A DNA stretch of 64,000 bases, from positions 124,001-188,000 of the forward strand of contig NZ_JACVWU010000019.1 in NCBI RefSeq assembly GCF_014596915.1, read 5' to 3'. This DNA comes from Streptomyces sp. TRM68416 (GTDB lineage: Bacteria; Actinomycetota; Actinomycetes; Streptomycetales; Streptomycetaceae). The translations under genes and the position numbers were made by a program. The notes below the pieces were generated by a model. The model made no database searches. It worked only from the letters and a program-made list of their open reading frames with translations, and was not told the DNA's origin. Positions 24,201 through 32,164 of this stretch are shown piece by piece (position 1 is the first letter of the stretch; each line of letters opens with the position of its first letter).

Positions 24201-25010
24201 ATGCCAGCGCCGCGCACCGTCCTGCTCACCGGCGCCGCCGGCGGACTCGGCACCTTGATGCGGGACCTGCTCCCCGCCCACGGCTACCGGCTGCGCCTGC
24301 TCGACCTGCGGCCCATCGAGGGCGAGCCGGACGCGATCGTCGCCGACCTGGCCGACAGGGCGGCGCTGCGGGAGGCCGTCCGGGGCGTCGACGCGATCGT
24401 CCACCTCGCGGGCATCTCCCTGGAAGCCCCCTTCGAGAAGATCCTCAAGGCCAACATCGAGGGCACGTACCACCTGTACGAGGCCGCGCGCGAGGAGGGC
24501 GTCGCACGGATCGTCTTCGCGTCCTCCAACCACGCGGTGGGCTTCACACCCCGCCCGCAGGGCGACGCCCCCCTCGTCCCCGTCGACACCCCGCACCGCC
24601 CGGACACCTTCTACGGCCTGTCGAAGTCCTTCGGCGAGGACCTCGCGCAGTTCTACTGGGACAAGTACGGCCTGGAGACCGTCTCGGTGCGCATCGGCTC
24701 CTGCTTCCCCGAGCCGACCAGCGTCCGCATGCTGTCGCTGTGGCTGAGCCCCGCCGACGGTGCCCGCCTCTTCCACGCGGCCCTGACCGCCGACGACGTC
24801 GGCCACACAGTCGTCTACGGCTCCTCCGCCAACACCCGCCTGTGGTGGGACCTGACCACCGCCCGCTCCCTCGGCTACGACCCCCAGGACGACTCCGAGC
24901 CCTACGCCGCGAAGCTCATCGCCGAGCAGGGCGAGCCGGACCCGGAGAACATCGCGCACGCCTGCCTGGGCGGCCACTTCGTGAACGACCCGCCGATCTG
25001 GCCGTACTGA
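24201..25010 (+). CDS. udh: Uronate dehydrogenase (NAD-dependent epimerase/dehydratase fold)
   Basis: A 269-residue short-chain extended-type enzyme. It has the NAD-binding TGAAGGLG (residues 11-18), LAGISLEAPFEKILKANIEGTY, SSNHAVGFTPR, the catalytic YGLSK (Tyr-x-x-x-Lys, ~137-141) and RIGSCFPEP followed by RMLSLWLSPADGARL. These last motifs are specific to uronate dehydrogenase, which oxidises D-galacturonate or D-glucuronate to the aldarolactone with NAD. This is the first step of the oxidative uronate route and fits the pectin enzymes in the window. The gene has its own promoter and terminator and stands opposite the unknown gene at 22896. Confidence 0.9.
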   Translation: MPAPRTVLLTGAAGGLGTLMRDLLPAHGYRLRLLDLRPIEGEPDAIVADLADRAALREAVRGVDAIVHLAGISLEAPFEKILKANIEGTYHLYEAAREEGVARIVFASSNHAVGFTPRPQGDAPLVPVDTPHRPDTFYGLSKSFGEDLAQFYWDKYGLETVSVRIGSCFPEPTSVRMLSLWLSPADGARLFHAALTADDVGHTVVYGSSANTRLWWDLTTARSLGYDPQDDSEPYAAKLIAEQGEPDPENIAHACLGGHFVNDPPIWPY

Positions 25011-25323
25011 GCCGTCGGCGCGGCGGAAAACGAGCGTCCGGGGAGCGGACGGGCACCGAACGGGCCCGTCCGCTTCCGCATTCGGGCATCCGCCCTGCCC
25101 GTTCCCACGTCCGCGGGCCACGGGCGTGCAGGTCCGAGGCGGTCACCCGTCGAACGAAACGGGCACAAGCGGGCAGCATCGACTCGGCAACAGACCTGTT
25201 CAGACCCGAAACCCGGCTGTAGAACTTCCCCCATGGGCCCCACCGGGCCCGAACGGGCAACGTGAACCGATCGCTCCGGTCGCGATCGAGTCACGCAGCA
25301 CAGCACGGAAGCGGGTGTCGACG
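25011..25323. other. Intergenic region between uronate dehydrogenase and DeoR genes
   Basis: This 313-base gap contains a terminator hairpin (25044-25074). No small gene is convincing. The promoter of the DeoR gene must lie in the right half, but I find no clear -35/-10 pair. Confidence 0.5.
25044..25074 (+). terminator. Terminator hairpin after uronate dehydrogenase
   Basis: A perfect 11-bp stem AGCGGACGGGC (25044-25054 with 25064-25074) closes a nine-base loop 33 bases after the stop codon. Confidence 0.7.
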
Positions 25324-26106
25324 ATGACGACGGCGAACACGGCGAGGACCGCCGAGGAACGTCAGCGCGAGATCGTGCGCCGCGCCCGCGCCACCGGCTC
25401 GGTCGACGTCACCGCGCTCGCCGACGAACTGGGCGTCGCCAAGGAGACCGTACGGCGGGACCTGCGCGTCCTGGAGGACCACGGGCTACTCCGCCGGACG
25501 CACGGCGGCGCCTACCCCGTGGAGAGCGCCGGCTTCGAGACGACGCTCGCCTTCCGTGCCACCAGCCACGTCCCCGAGAAGCGCCGGATCGCGGCCGCCG
25601 CGGCCGGACTGCTCGGGGACGCCGAGACGGTCTTCGTCGACGAGGGCTTCACCCCGCAGCTCGTCTCCGAGGCCCTGCCCGGGGACCGGCCGCTGACCGT
25701 GGTCACCGCCTCCCTGCCGGTCGCCGGCTCGCTCGCCGAGGCCGAGAACGTCTCAGTCCTGCTGCTCGGCGGCCGGGTGCGGTCCGGCACGCTGGCCACC
25801 GTCGACCACTGGACGACGAAGATGCTCGCCGGCTTCGTCATCGACCTGGCGTTCATCGGCGCCAACGGCATCTCCCGCGACCACGGCCTCACCACCCCCG
25901 ACCCCTCCGTCAGCGAGGTCAAGGCGCAGGCGATCCGGTCCGCCCGGCGCACGGTGTTCGCCGGTGTGCACACCAAGTTCGGCGCGGTCAGCTTCTGCCG
26001 GTTCGCCGAGATCGGCGCGCTGGAGACGATCGTGACGAGCACGCTGCTCCCCGCGGCCGAGGCCCACCGCTACTCCCTGCTGGGACCGCAGGTCATCCGC
26101 GTCTGA
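25324..26106 (+). CDS. DeoR/GlpR-family transcriptional regulator
   Basis: A 260-residue regulator. The N-terminal helix-turn-helix (ALADELGVAKETVRRDLRVLEDHGLLRRTHGGA, residues ~30-62) is a perfect DeoR signature, and the C-terminal sugar-phosphate sensor domain (~80-250) shows VFVDEGFT, VVTASLPVA and LAFIGANGISRDHGLTTPDPSVSEVK. It probably controls the polyol ABC and dehydrogenase operon that follows and perhaps the 30-bp palindrome upstream. ATG 25324 is chosen by homology; a GTG three codons earlier is possible, as the GGAAG site is oddly placed for both. Confidence 0.9.
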   Translation: MTTANTARTAEERQREIVRRARATGSVDVTALADELGVAKETVRRDLRVLEDHGLLRRTHGGAYPVESAGFETTLAFRATSHVPEKRRIAAAAAGLLGDAETVFVDEGFTPQLVSEALPGDRPLTVVTASLPVAGSLAEAENVSVLLLGGRVRSGTLATVDHWTTKMLAGFVIDLAFIGANGISRDHGLTTPDPSVSEVKAQAIRSARRTVFAGVHTKFGAVSFCRFAEIGALETIVTSTLLPAAEAHRYSLLGPQVIRV

Positions 26107-26206
26107 CACCCCCACCCGAGTTCCGGAGACCCAACCAACCCACCGCACAGGGCACCCCCACACCCGCCACCGTCCCCTTCCTGCCGAAATGCCCAGGAGT
26201 ACTCCC

Positions 26207-27568
26207 ATGCGAACCCAGAGCCGACGCGCGCCACGCTCCCTCCTCCTCGTGGCCACCGTAGGGACGCTGATCACTCCGCTCGCCGCCTGCGCTGGCGCCG
26301 GCGGATCCGGATCCTCCGGCGGCGACTCCCTCAACGTCCTGATGGTCAACAACCCGCAGATGGTGGAGCTCCAGAAGCTCACCGCCGACCACTTCACCAA
26401 GGACACCGGGATCGAGGTGCACTTCACCGTCCTGCCCGAGAACGACGTCCGCGACAAGATCAGCCAGGACTTCGCCAACCAGGCCGGCCAGTACGACGTC
26501 GCCACCCTGAGCAACTACGAGATACCGATCTACGCCAAGAACGGCTGGCTGCACGCCCTGGACTCCTACGTCGAGGACGACACCGCCTTCGACCAGGACG
26601 ACATCCTCACGCCGATGACGCAGGCCCTCACCGCCGAGGACGGCAAGCTCTACGGCGAGCCCTTCTACGGCGAGTCCTCCTTCCTGATGTACCGCAAGGA
26701 CGTCCTTCAGAAGGCCGGCCTGACCATGCCCGCCAAGCCGACCTGGAAGCAGGTCGCCGACCTCGCCGCCAAGGTGGACGCGGCCGAGTCCGGCATGAAG
26801 GGCATCTGCCTGCGCGGCCTGCCCGGCTGGGGCGAGGTCATGGCCCCGCTCACCACCGTCGTCAACACCTTCGGCGGCACCTGGTTCGACCAGGACTGGA
26901 ACGCCCGCCTGGACTCCAAGGAGTTCAAGGAGGCCACACAGTTCTACGTCGACCTCGTCCGCAAGCACGGCGAGTCCGGTGCCGCGCAGTCCGGCTACGC
27001 CGAATGCCTGAACAACATGACCCAGGGCAAGACGGCCATGTGGTACGACGCCACCGCCGGCGCCGGCTCCCTGGAGGCCGCGGGATCGCCGGTCAAGGGC
27101 AGGATCGGCTACGCCCCCGCGCCGGTCGAGAAGACCGAAAGCTCCGGCTGGCTCTACACCTGGGCCTGGGGCATCCAGAAGGCCTCCAAGAACGCCGAGA
27201 ACGCCTGGAAGTTCATCTCCTGGGCCTCCGGCAAGGAGTACGAGAAGCTCGTCGGCGAGAAGATCGGCTGGGCCAACGTGCCGGGCGGCAAGCGGGCCTC
27301 CACCTACGACATCCCCGAGTACCGCAAGGACGCGGCCGCCTTCGCCGACGTCACCCGGGACGCCATCGCGAACGCCGAGCCGGAGGACCCGGGGGTGCAG
27401 CCCCGGCCCGCACCCGGCATCCAGTTCGTCGGCATCCCCGAGTTCACCGACCTGGGCACCAAGGTCTCCCAGGAGATCAGCGCCGCGATCGCCGGCCGCC
27501 AGTCCGTGGACAGCGCGCTGAGCAAGGCGCAGAAGCTCGCCGAGGCCGTCGGAAAGAAGTACCAGTAG
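26207..27568 (+). CDS. Polyol-type ABC transporter solute-binding lipoprotein
   Basis: A 453-residue binding protein with a lipoprotein signal (TPLAAC, Cys28). Features such as NVLMVNNPQMVELQKLTADHF, YDVATLSNYEIPIYAKNGWL and GKLYGEPFYGESSFLMYRKDVL resemble the sorbitol/mannitol binding proteins (SmoE type). AGGAG is seven bases before ATG 26207. It leads the four-gene operon with two permeases and a zinc dehydrogenase, so the substrate is most likely a sugar alcohol such as sorbitol, mannitol or arabitol. Confidence 0.9.
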   Translation: MRTQSRRAPRSLLLVATVGTLITPLAACAGAGGSGSSGGDSLNVLMVNNPQMVELQKLTADHFTKDTGIEVHFTVLPENDVRDKISQDFANQAGQYDVATLSNYEIPIYAKNGWLHALDSYVEDDTAFDQDDILTPMTQALTAEDGKLYGEPFYGESSFLMYRKDVLQKAGLTMPAKPTWKQVADLAAKVDAAESGMKGICLRGLPGWGEVMAPLTTVVNTFGGTWFDQDWNARLDSKEFKEATQFYVDLVRKHGESGAAQSGYAECLNNMTQGKTAMWYDATAGAGSLEAAGSPVKGRIGYAPAPVEKTESSGWLYTWAWGIQKASKNAENAWKFISWASGKEYEKLVGEKIGWANVPGGKRASTYDIPEYRKDAAAFADVTRDAIANAEPEDPGVQPRPAPGIQFVGIPEFTDLGTKVSQEISAAIAGRQSVDSALSKAQKLAEAVGKKYQ

Positions 27569-27570
27569 CC

Positions 27571-28518
27571 ATGACCGTCACGACTCCCCCCGCACAGGTC
27601 GCCGCCGCTCCCCGGCGGCCGGCGGCCCGACGGCCGAACCGCATGCGCGCCTGGGCCACCCGGGCGCCCCTCCTGCCCGCGCTGATCTTCATGATCGTCG
27701 TGACGCAACTGCCCTTCGTGGCCACCCTGGTCATCTCGTTCTTCGACTGGAACTCCCTCTACCCGGACGACCGCCGCTTCGCCGGCTTCGCCAACTACTC
27801 CGAAGTGCTCAGCACACCCGAACTGCGCAAGTCGGTGGGGACGACGATCCTGCTGACCGCCACGGTCGTCCTCGTCAGCCTGGTGCTCGGCCTGATCCTG
27901 GCGCTCCTGCTGGACCGGAAGTTCCGTGGCCGGGCCGCCGTCCGCACCATGCTCATCGCCCCGTTCCTGCTGGTGCCGATCGCCGCCGCCCTGCTCTGGA
28001 AGCACGTCCTGTTCAACCCCGAGTACGGGCTCTTCAACGGCGTCCTGCACTGGATCGGAGGCGACGGCGCCGCCCAGCCGGACTGGATCTCCGAGATGCC
28101 GCTGATAGCCGTCGAGGCGTCGCTGATCTGGCAGTGGACCCCGTTCATGACGCTGATCCTGCTCGCCGGACTGCAGAGCCGCGACCCGCAGCTCATCGAG
28201 GCGGCCCGGGTGGACGGCGCGAGCGACCGGCAGGTGTTCATCCACATGACGCTGCCGCACATCCGCCGCTACATCGAACTGAGCGTGCTGCTCGGCTCGA
28301 TCTACATCGTGCAGAACTTCGACGCGGTGTACACCATCACCTCCGGCGGCCTGGGCACCGCGAACCTGCCGTACACCATCTACCAGACCTTCTACCAGGC
28401 GCACGAGAACGGCCTGGCCTCGGCGGCCGGCGTCATCGTCGTCATCGGCTCGATCGTCCTCGCCACCTTCGCCCTGCGCGTGGTGTCGTCCCTGTTCCGC
28501 GCGGAGGTGTCCCACTGA
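27571..28518 (+). CDS. Polyol ABC transporter permease
   Basis: A 315-residue membrane permease with six helices and an EAA loop (IEAARVDGASDRQVFIHMTLPHI, about 208-230). It starts two bases after the binding-protein stop, and its own stop overlaps the next gene's start (TGATG). It pairs with that product to form the channel of the polyol importer. No ATPase gene is present nearby. Confidence 0.92.
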   Translation: MTVTTPPAQVAAAPRRPAARRPNRMRAWATRAPLLPALIFMIVVTQLPFVATLVISFFDWNSLYPDDRRFAGFANYSEVLSTPELRKSVGTTILLTATVVLVSLVLGLILALLLDRKFRGRAAVRTMLIAPFLLVPIAAALLWKHVLFNPEYGLFNGVLHWIGGDGAAQPDWISEMPLIAVEASLIWQWTPFMTLILLAGLQSRDPQLIEAARVDGASDRQVFIHMTLPHIRRYIELSVLLGSIYIVQNFDAVYTITSGGLGTANLPYTIYQTFYQAHENGLASAAGVIVVIGSIVLATFALRVVSSLFRAEVSH

Positions 28519-29372
28519 TGACCACCGCAGCCGTCCGGCCGCACGGCCGGTCCCGACTCCGGGGCGCCGCCCTGGGGATGACGGCCTGGCTGGCCGGCCT
28601 CCTCTTCGTGCTCCCGATCCTCTGGATGGTCCTGACCTCCTTCCACTCCGAGGCGGACGCGGCGACCAACCCGCCCTCCGTGGCCGCCTCCCTCACCCTG
28701 GACAGCTACCGCGCGTTCTTCGGCGTGGACGGCGGCGCGAGCCCCTGGCCGTCACTGATCAACTCGATGACGGCGTCGCTGGCCGCCACGCTGCTGACGC
28801 TGCTCCTCGCGCTGCCCGCCGCGTACGCGCTGTCCATCCGGCCGGTGAAGAGGTGGACGGACGTCCTGTTCTTCTTCCTCTCCACCAAGATGCTGCCGCT
28901 GGTGGCGGGCCTGCTGCCGATCTACCTCTTCGCCAAGAACACCGGCCTGCTCGACAACATCTGGGCGCTGGTCGTCCTCTACACCGCCATGAACCTGCCG
29001 ATCGCGGTGTGGATGATGCAGTCCTTCCTCGCCGAGGTGCCCGTCGCGATCATCGAGGCGGCCCAGATCGACGGCGCGCGACTGCCGACCGTCCTCGCGC
29101 GCGTGGTCGCCCCCATCGCCCTGCCGGGCATCGCGGCGACGTCCCTCATCTGCTTCATCTTCAGCTGGAACGAGCTGCTGTTCGCCCGTGTGCTGACCGG
29201 CGTGGTGGCGGAGACCGCCCCCGTCTTCCTGACCGGCTTCATCACCAGCCAGGGCCTGTTCCTGGCGAAGGTGTGCGCCGCGTCGCTCGTCATCTCCCTG
29301 CCGGTGCTCGCCGCGGGGTTCGCCGCCCAGGACAAGCTGGTCCAGGGCCTGTCGTTGGGAGCCGTGAAATGA
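28518..29372 (+). CDS. Polyol ABC transporter permease
   Basis: A 284-residue membrane permease of the MalG type with six helices and the EAA loop IEAAQIDGARLPTVLARVVAPIALPG (about 180-205). It overlaps the preceding permease gene by one base and the following dehydrogenase gene as ATGA, so the three are translationally coupled. Confidence 0.92.
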   Translation: MTTAAVRPHGRSRLRGAALGMTAWLAGLLFVLPILWMVLTSFHSEADAATNPPSVAASLTLDSYRAFFGVDGGASPWPSLINSMTASLAATLLTLLLALPAAYALSIRPVKRWTDVLFFFLSTKMLPLVAGLLPIYLFAKNTGLLDNIWALVVLYTAMNLPIAVWMMQSFLAEVPVAIIEAAQIDGARLPTVLARVVAPIALPGIAATSLICFIFSWNELLFARVLTGVVAETAPVFLTGFITSQGLFLAKVCAASLVISLPVLAAGFAAQDKLVQGLSLGAVK

Positions 29373-30358
29373 AGGCCGCCGTCATCGAGTCCGTGGGCCG
29401 TGCCGTCGTCACGGAGGTCCCTGACCCGACGCCGGGACCGCGCGACGTCGTGGTCGAGGTCGCGGCGTGCGGCCTGTGCGGAACGGACCTCCACATCCTC
29501 CAGGGCGAGTTCGCGCCGAAGCTGCCGATCGTGCCGGGGCACGAGTTCGCGGGCGCGGTGGTCGGGGTGGGCACGCAGGTCACGGAGGTGTCGGTGGGCG
29601 ACCGGGTGGCCGTGGACCCCTCCCTGTACTGCTACGAATGCCGCTACTGCCGTACCGGCCACAACAACCTCTGCGAGCGCTGGGCGGCCATCGGCGTGAC
29701 GACGGCGGGCGGCGCCGCCCAGTACGCCCTCGCCCCGGTCGCGAACTGCGTGAAACTCCCCGAGCACGTCCGCACCCAGGACGCGGCCCTGGTGGAGCCC
29801 CTGTCCTGCGCGGTACGCGGCTACGACGTCCTCCGGTCCCGTCTCGGCGCCCACGTCCTGATCTACGGCTCGGGCACGATGGGCCTGATGATGCTGGAGC
29901 TGGCCAAGCGGACGGGGGCGGCGAGCGTGGACATGGTCGACGTGAACGCGGCCCGCCTGGAGACGGCCCGACGCCTGGGCGTCTCGGCCGCCGCCGCGAA
30001 CCCCGACGAGCTGGAGCGTCCGCAGGGCTGGGACCTGGTGATCGATGCCACGGGGAACGCGGCGGCGATCCAGGACGGCCTGGAGAGGGTGGCCAAGGCC
30101 GGCACCTTCCTCCAGTTCGGCGTGGCCGACTACGCGACGCGGGTGACGATCGACCCGTACCGCATCTACAACCAGGAGATCACCATCACCGGTTCCATGG
30201 CCGTCCTGCACAGCTTCGAACGCGCGGCGGAACTGTTCGCCAACGGTGTCCTCGACCCCGACATCTTCATCAGCGACCGCATCCCGCTGGACCGCTACCC
30301 GGAAGCGCTGGACCGGTTCGCGGCGGGCGTGGGCCGAAAAACGGTAGTGATCCCGTAA
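29369..30358 (+). CDS. Zinc-dependent polyol (sorbitol-type) dehydrogenase
   Basis: A 329-residue medium-chain dehydrogenase. The catalytic-zinc ligands are visible in CGLCGTDLH (Cys33 region) and GHEFAG (His/Glu), the structural zinc lobe in CYECRYCRTGHNNLC, and the NAD site in YGSGTMGLMMLELAKRTGA followed by DVNAARLE. It would oxidise the imported sugar alcohol to a ketose with NAD. The context, downstream of a SmoE-type importer, supports sorbitol, mannitol, arabitol or similar. It ends the operon, and a long inverted-repeat region follows. Confidence 0.9.
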   Translation: MKAAVIESVGRAVVTEVPDPTPGPRDVVVEVAACGLCGTDLHILQGEFAPKLPIVPGHEFAGAVVGVGTQVTEVSVGDRVAVDPSLYCYECRYCRTGHNNLCERWAAIGVTTAGGAAQYALAPVANCVKLPEHVRTQDAALVEPLSCAVRGYDVLRSRLGAHVLIYGSGTMGLMMLELAKRTGAASVDMVDVNAARLETARRLGVSAAAANPDELERPQGWDLVIDATGNAAAIQDGLERVAKAGTFLQFGVADYATRVTIDPYRIYNQEITITGSMAVLHSFERAAELFANGVLDPDIFISDRIPLDRYPEALDRFAAGVGRKTVVIP

Positions 30359-30861
30359 CACCCTCCTCGCCCCCGCCGCCCCTACCCATTCCCATCCCCA
30401 GGGGCTCCGCCCCTTCAACCCCACCCGGGGGCTACGCCCCCAGACCCCCCATCGCCCCTGAACGGGCCTCGTCCTCAAACGCCGGACGGGCTGAAATCAC
30501 CCCCTCCACCACCCGAGGGGACGGCAGCCCCGGAAACCTCCACCAACGCCGCCCCACATCCCTCAACCCGCCCGACGCTTGAGGACAAGCCACCAACCAT
30601 CCCGAACCCCCACCCACCCGAGGGGGCGGCAGCGCCGGGACCCTCTGCTGGCGCCGGTCCGCATCACTCAGCCCGTCCGGCGTTTGAGGACGAGGCCGTT
30701 CAGGCCGAACGGGGGTGCAGGGGGCGGAGCCCCTGGCGGGGTCGAAGGGGCGGAGCCCCTGGGGGACGGGACGGGTAGGGGCGGCGGGGGCGAGACAAGG
30801 CCGGGCCAGGCGAATGGGCTCGGTAAGGGAACGGTAAATCGCCCCCGCTCGTTCACCCGGC
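30359..30861. other. Repeat-rich intergenic region
   Basis: No gene is supported in these 503 bases. They consist mainly of Streptomyces-type intergenic repeat modules (GGGGCTCCGCCCC, CCTCAAACGCCGGACGGGCTGA) arranged as a large imperfect inverted repeat. The TerD promoter should lie near the right end; I see only AACGGTAAATC and no ribosome site before ATG 30862, so TerD may be translated from a leaderless or very short leader. Confidence 0.5.
30465..30697. repeat. 30-bp inverted repeat pair of a common Streptomyces intergenic element
   Basis: The arms 30465-30494 and 30668-30697 are exact reverse complements over 30 bp. They contain the CGTCCTCAAACGCCGGAC motif that recurs in Streptomyces intergenic regions. 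A related module (GCTTGAGGACAAGCC) lies between them at about 30578, and GGGGCTCCGCCCC-like hairpins flank both arms. They can form a long cruciform or an mRNA stem that ends the polyol operon. Confidence 0.85.
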
Positions 30862-32076
30862 ATGACAGCTATGACCCCCGGCTCGAACATTCCCCTCTCC
30901 GCCGCCCGCGTGACGGTGGACGTCGCCGCCCCGGTGCGGCTCGACGTATCGGGCCTGCTGCTCACCGCCGATGGCAAGGTGCGCTCCGACGACGACTTCA
31001 TCTTCTACAACCAGCCCACCGGCCCGGGCGTGACATACCGCTCGGGCGGCGGCACCGCCCCCGACGCCATCACCGTCGACACCAGCGCCGTACCCTCCGG
31101 CATCGAGAAGATCGTCGTCACGGCCAGCCCGGACGCCGCCGGCCAGACCTTCCAGGGCATCGAGCCCACAGCCACCATCCGCAGCGCCGACGACAACACC
31201 GTCATGGCCACGTTCACTCCCCCGCAGCTCGGCTCCGAAACGGCCTTGGTGATCGTCGAGATCTACCTGCGCAACGGCCAGTGGAAGGCCCGCGCCGTCG
31301 GCCAGGGCTACGCCAACGGCCTGGCCGGCATCGCGACGGACTTCGGCGTCACGGTGGAGGAACCGACCCCGGCCCCGGCCGCCCCGACCCCGGCTGCCGC
31401 CCCCGTGCCCCCGCCCGCCATGCAGCCCCCGGTCACCCCGCCGGCCCCGCCCATGGCCCCGCCCGCCCCTCCCGCCACCGCCCCGGCCCCGGCCACCGGC
31501 AAGATCAACCTCGACAAGGGCCGGGTCAGCCTCCAGAAGAACCAGACCGTCTCCCTGGTCAAGGGCGGCCGCCCCCTCCTCTCCCAGGTCAAGATGGGCC
31601 TCGGCTGGGAGCCGGCCTACCGCGGCAAGGACATCGACCTGGACGCCTCGGTCATCGCCTACGGCCCGCAGCGCAACCACATCGACAGCTGCTACTTCGG
31701 CAAGCTCCAGATCGTGAACGGCGCGATCCGCCACTCCGGCGACAACCTCACCGGCGAGGGCGGCGGCGACGACGAGGTCATCACCGTGGACCTGGGACGG
31801 CTCCCCCAGGAGGTCACCGGCCTGGTCTTCACCGTCAACTCCTTCTCCGGCCAGAAGTTCACCGAGGTCGCCAAGGCCTACTGCCGCCTCCTGGACGCTG
31901 GCACCGGCGAGGAACTGGTCCGCTTCGACCTCACCAGCGCCGAACCCCAGACCGGCGTACTGATGGCGAAGATGATCCGCCAGTTCTCCGGCGAGTGGGA
32001 GATGACGGCCATGGGCGACTTCGTGAAGTCCCGCACGGTCCGCGGCATGGTGAAGCCGGCGGCCCAGGCGCTGTAG
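30862..32076 (+). CDS. Two-domain TerD-family stress protein
   Basis: A 404-residue protein with two TerD domains, residues ~1-170 and ~210-400, joined by a Pro/Ala-rich linker (~172-212). Each domain has the calcium-binding acidic patches: DDDFIFYNQP and DDNTVMATFTPPQ in the first, DASVIAYGPQ, GEGGGDDEVITVDLGRLP and SAEPQTGVLMAKM in the second. TerD proteins are cytoplasmic, bind calcium and contribute to tellurite, oxidative and envelope stress tolerance; their mechanism is not settled. It is convergent with the Ro60 gene and separated by a strong terminator. No terB, terC or terZ gene is present nearby. Confidence 0.9.
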   Translation: MTAMTPGSNIPLSAARVTVDVAAPVRLDVSGLLLTADGKVRSDDDFIFYNQPTGPGVTYRSGGGTAPDAITVDTSAVPSGIEKIVVTASPDAAGQTFQGIEPTATIRSADDNTVMATFTPPQLGSETALVIVEIYLRNGQWKARAVGQGYANGLAGIATDFGVTVEEPTPAPAAPTPAAAPVPPPAMQPPVTPPAPPMAPPAPPATAPAPATGKINLDKGRVSLQKNQTVSLVKGGRPLLSQVKMGLGWEPAYRGKDIDLDASVIAYGPQRNHIDSCYFGKLQIVNGAIRHSGDNLTGEGGGDDEVITVDLGRLPQEVTGLVFTVNSFSGQKFTEVAKAYCRLLDAGTGEELVRFDLTSAEPQTGVLMAKMIRQFSGEWEMTAMGDFVKSRTVRGMVKPAAQAL

Positions 32077-32102
32077 CGGCCGACCGGCCCGCAGAACACA
32101 CG

Positions 32103-32137
32103 AGTGGCCCGTACCCGGCAGGCGGGTACGGGCCACT
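32103..32137. terminator. Bidirectional terminator between TerD and Ro60 genes
   Basis: A perfect 15-bp stem AGTGGCCCGTACCCG (32103-32117 with 32123-32137) closes a GCAGG loop. It serves both convergent genes. Confidence 0.85.
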
Positions 32138-32164
32138 GCTCCTCACCTCACGCCCCTGCTCACC

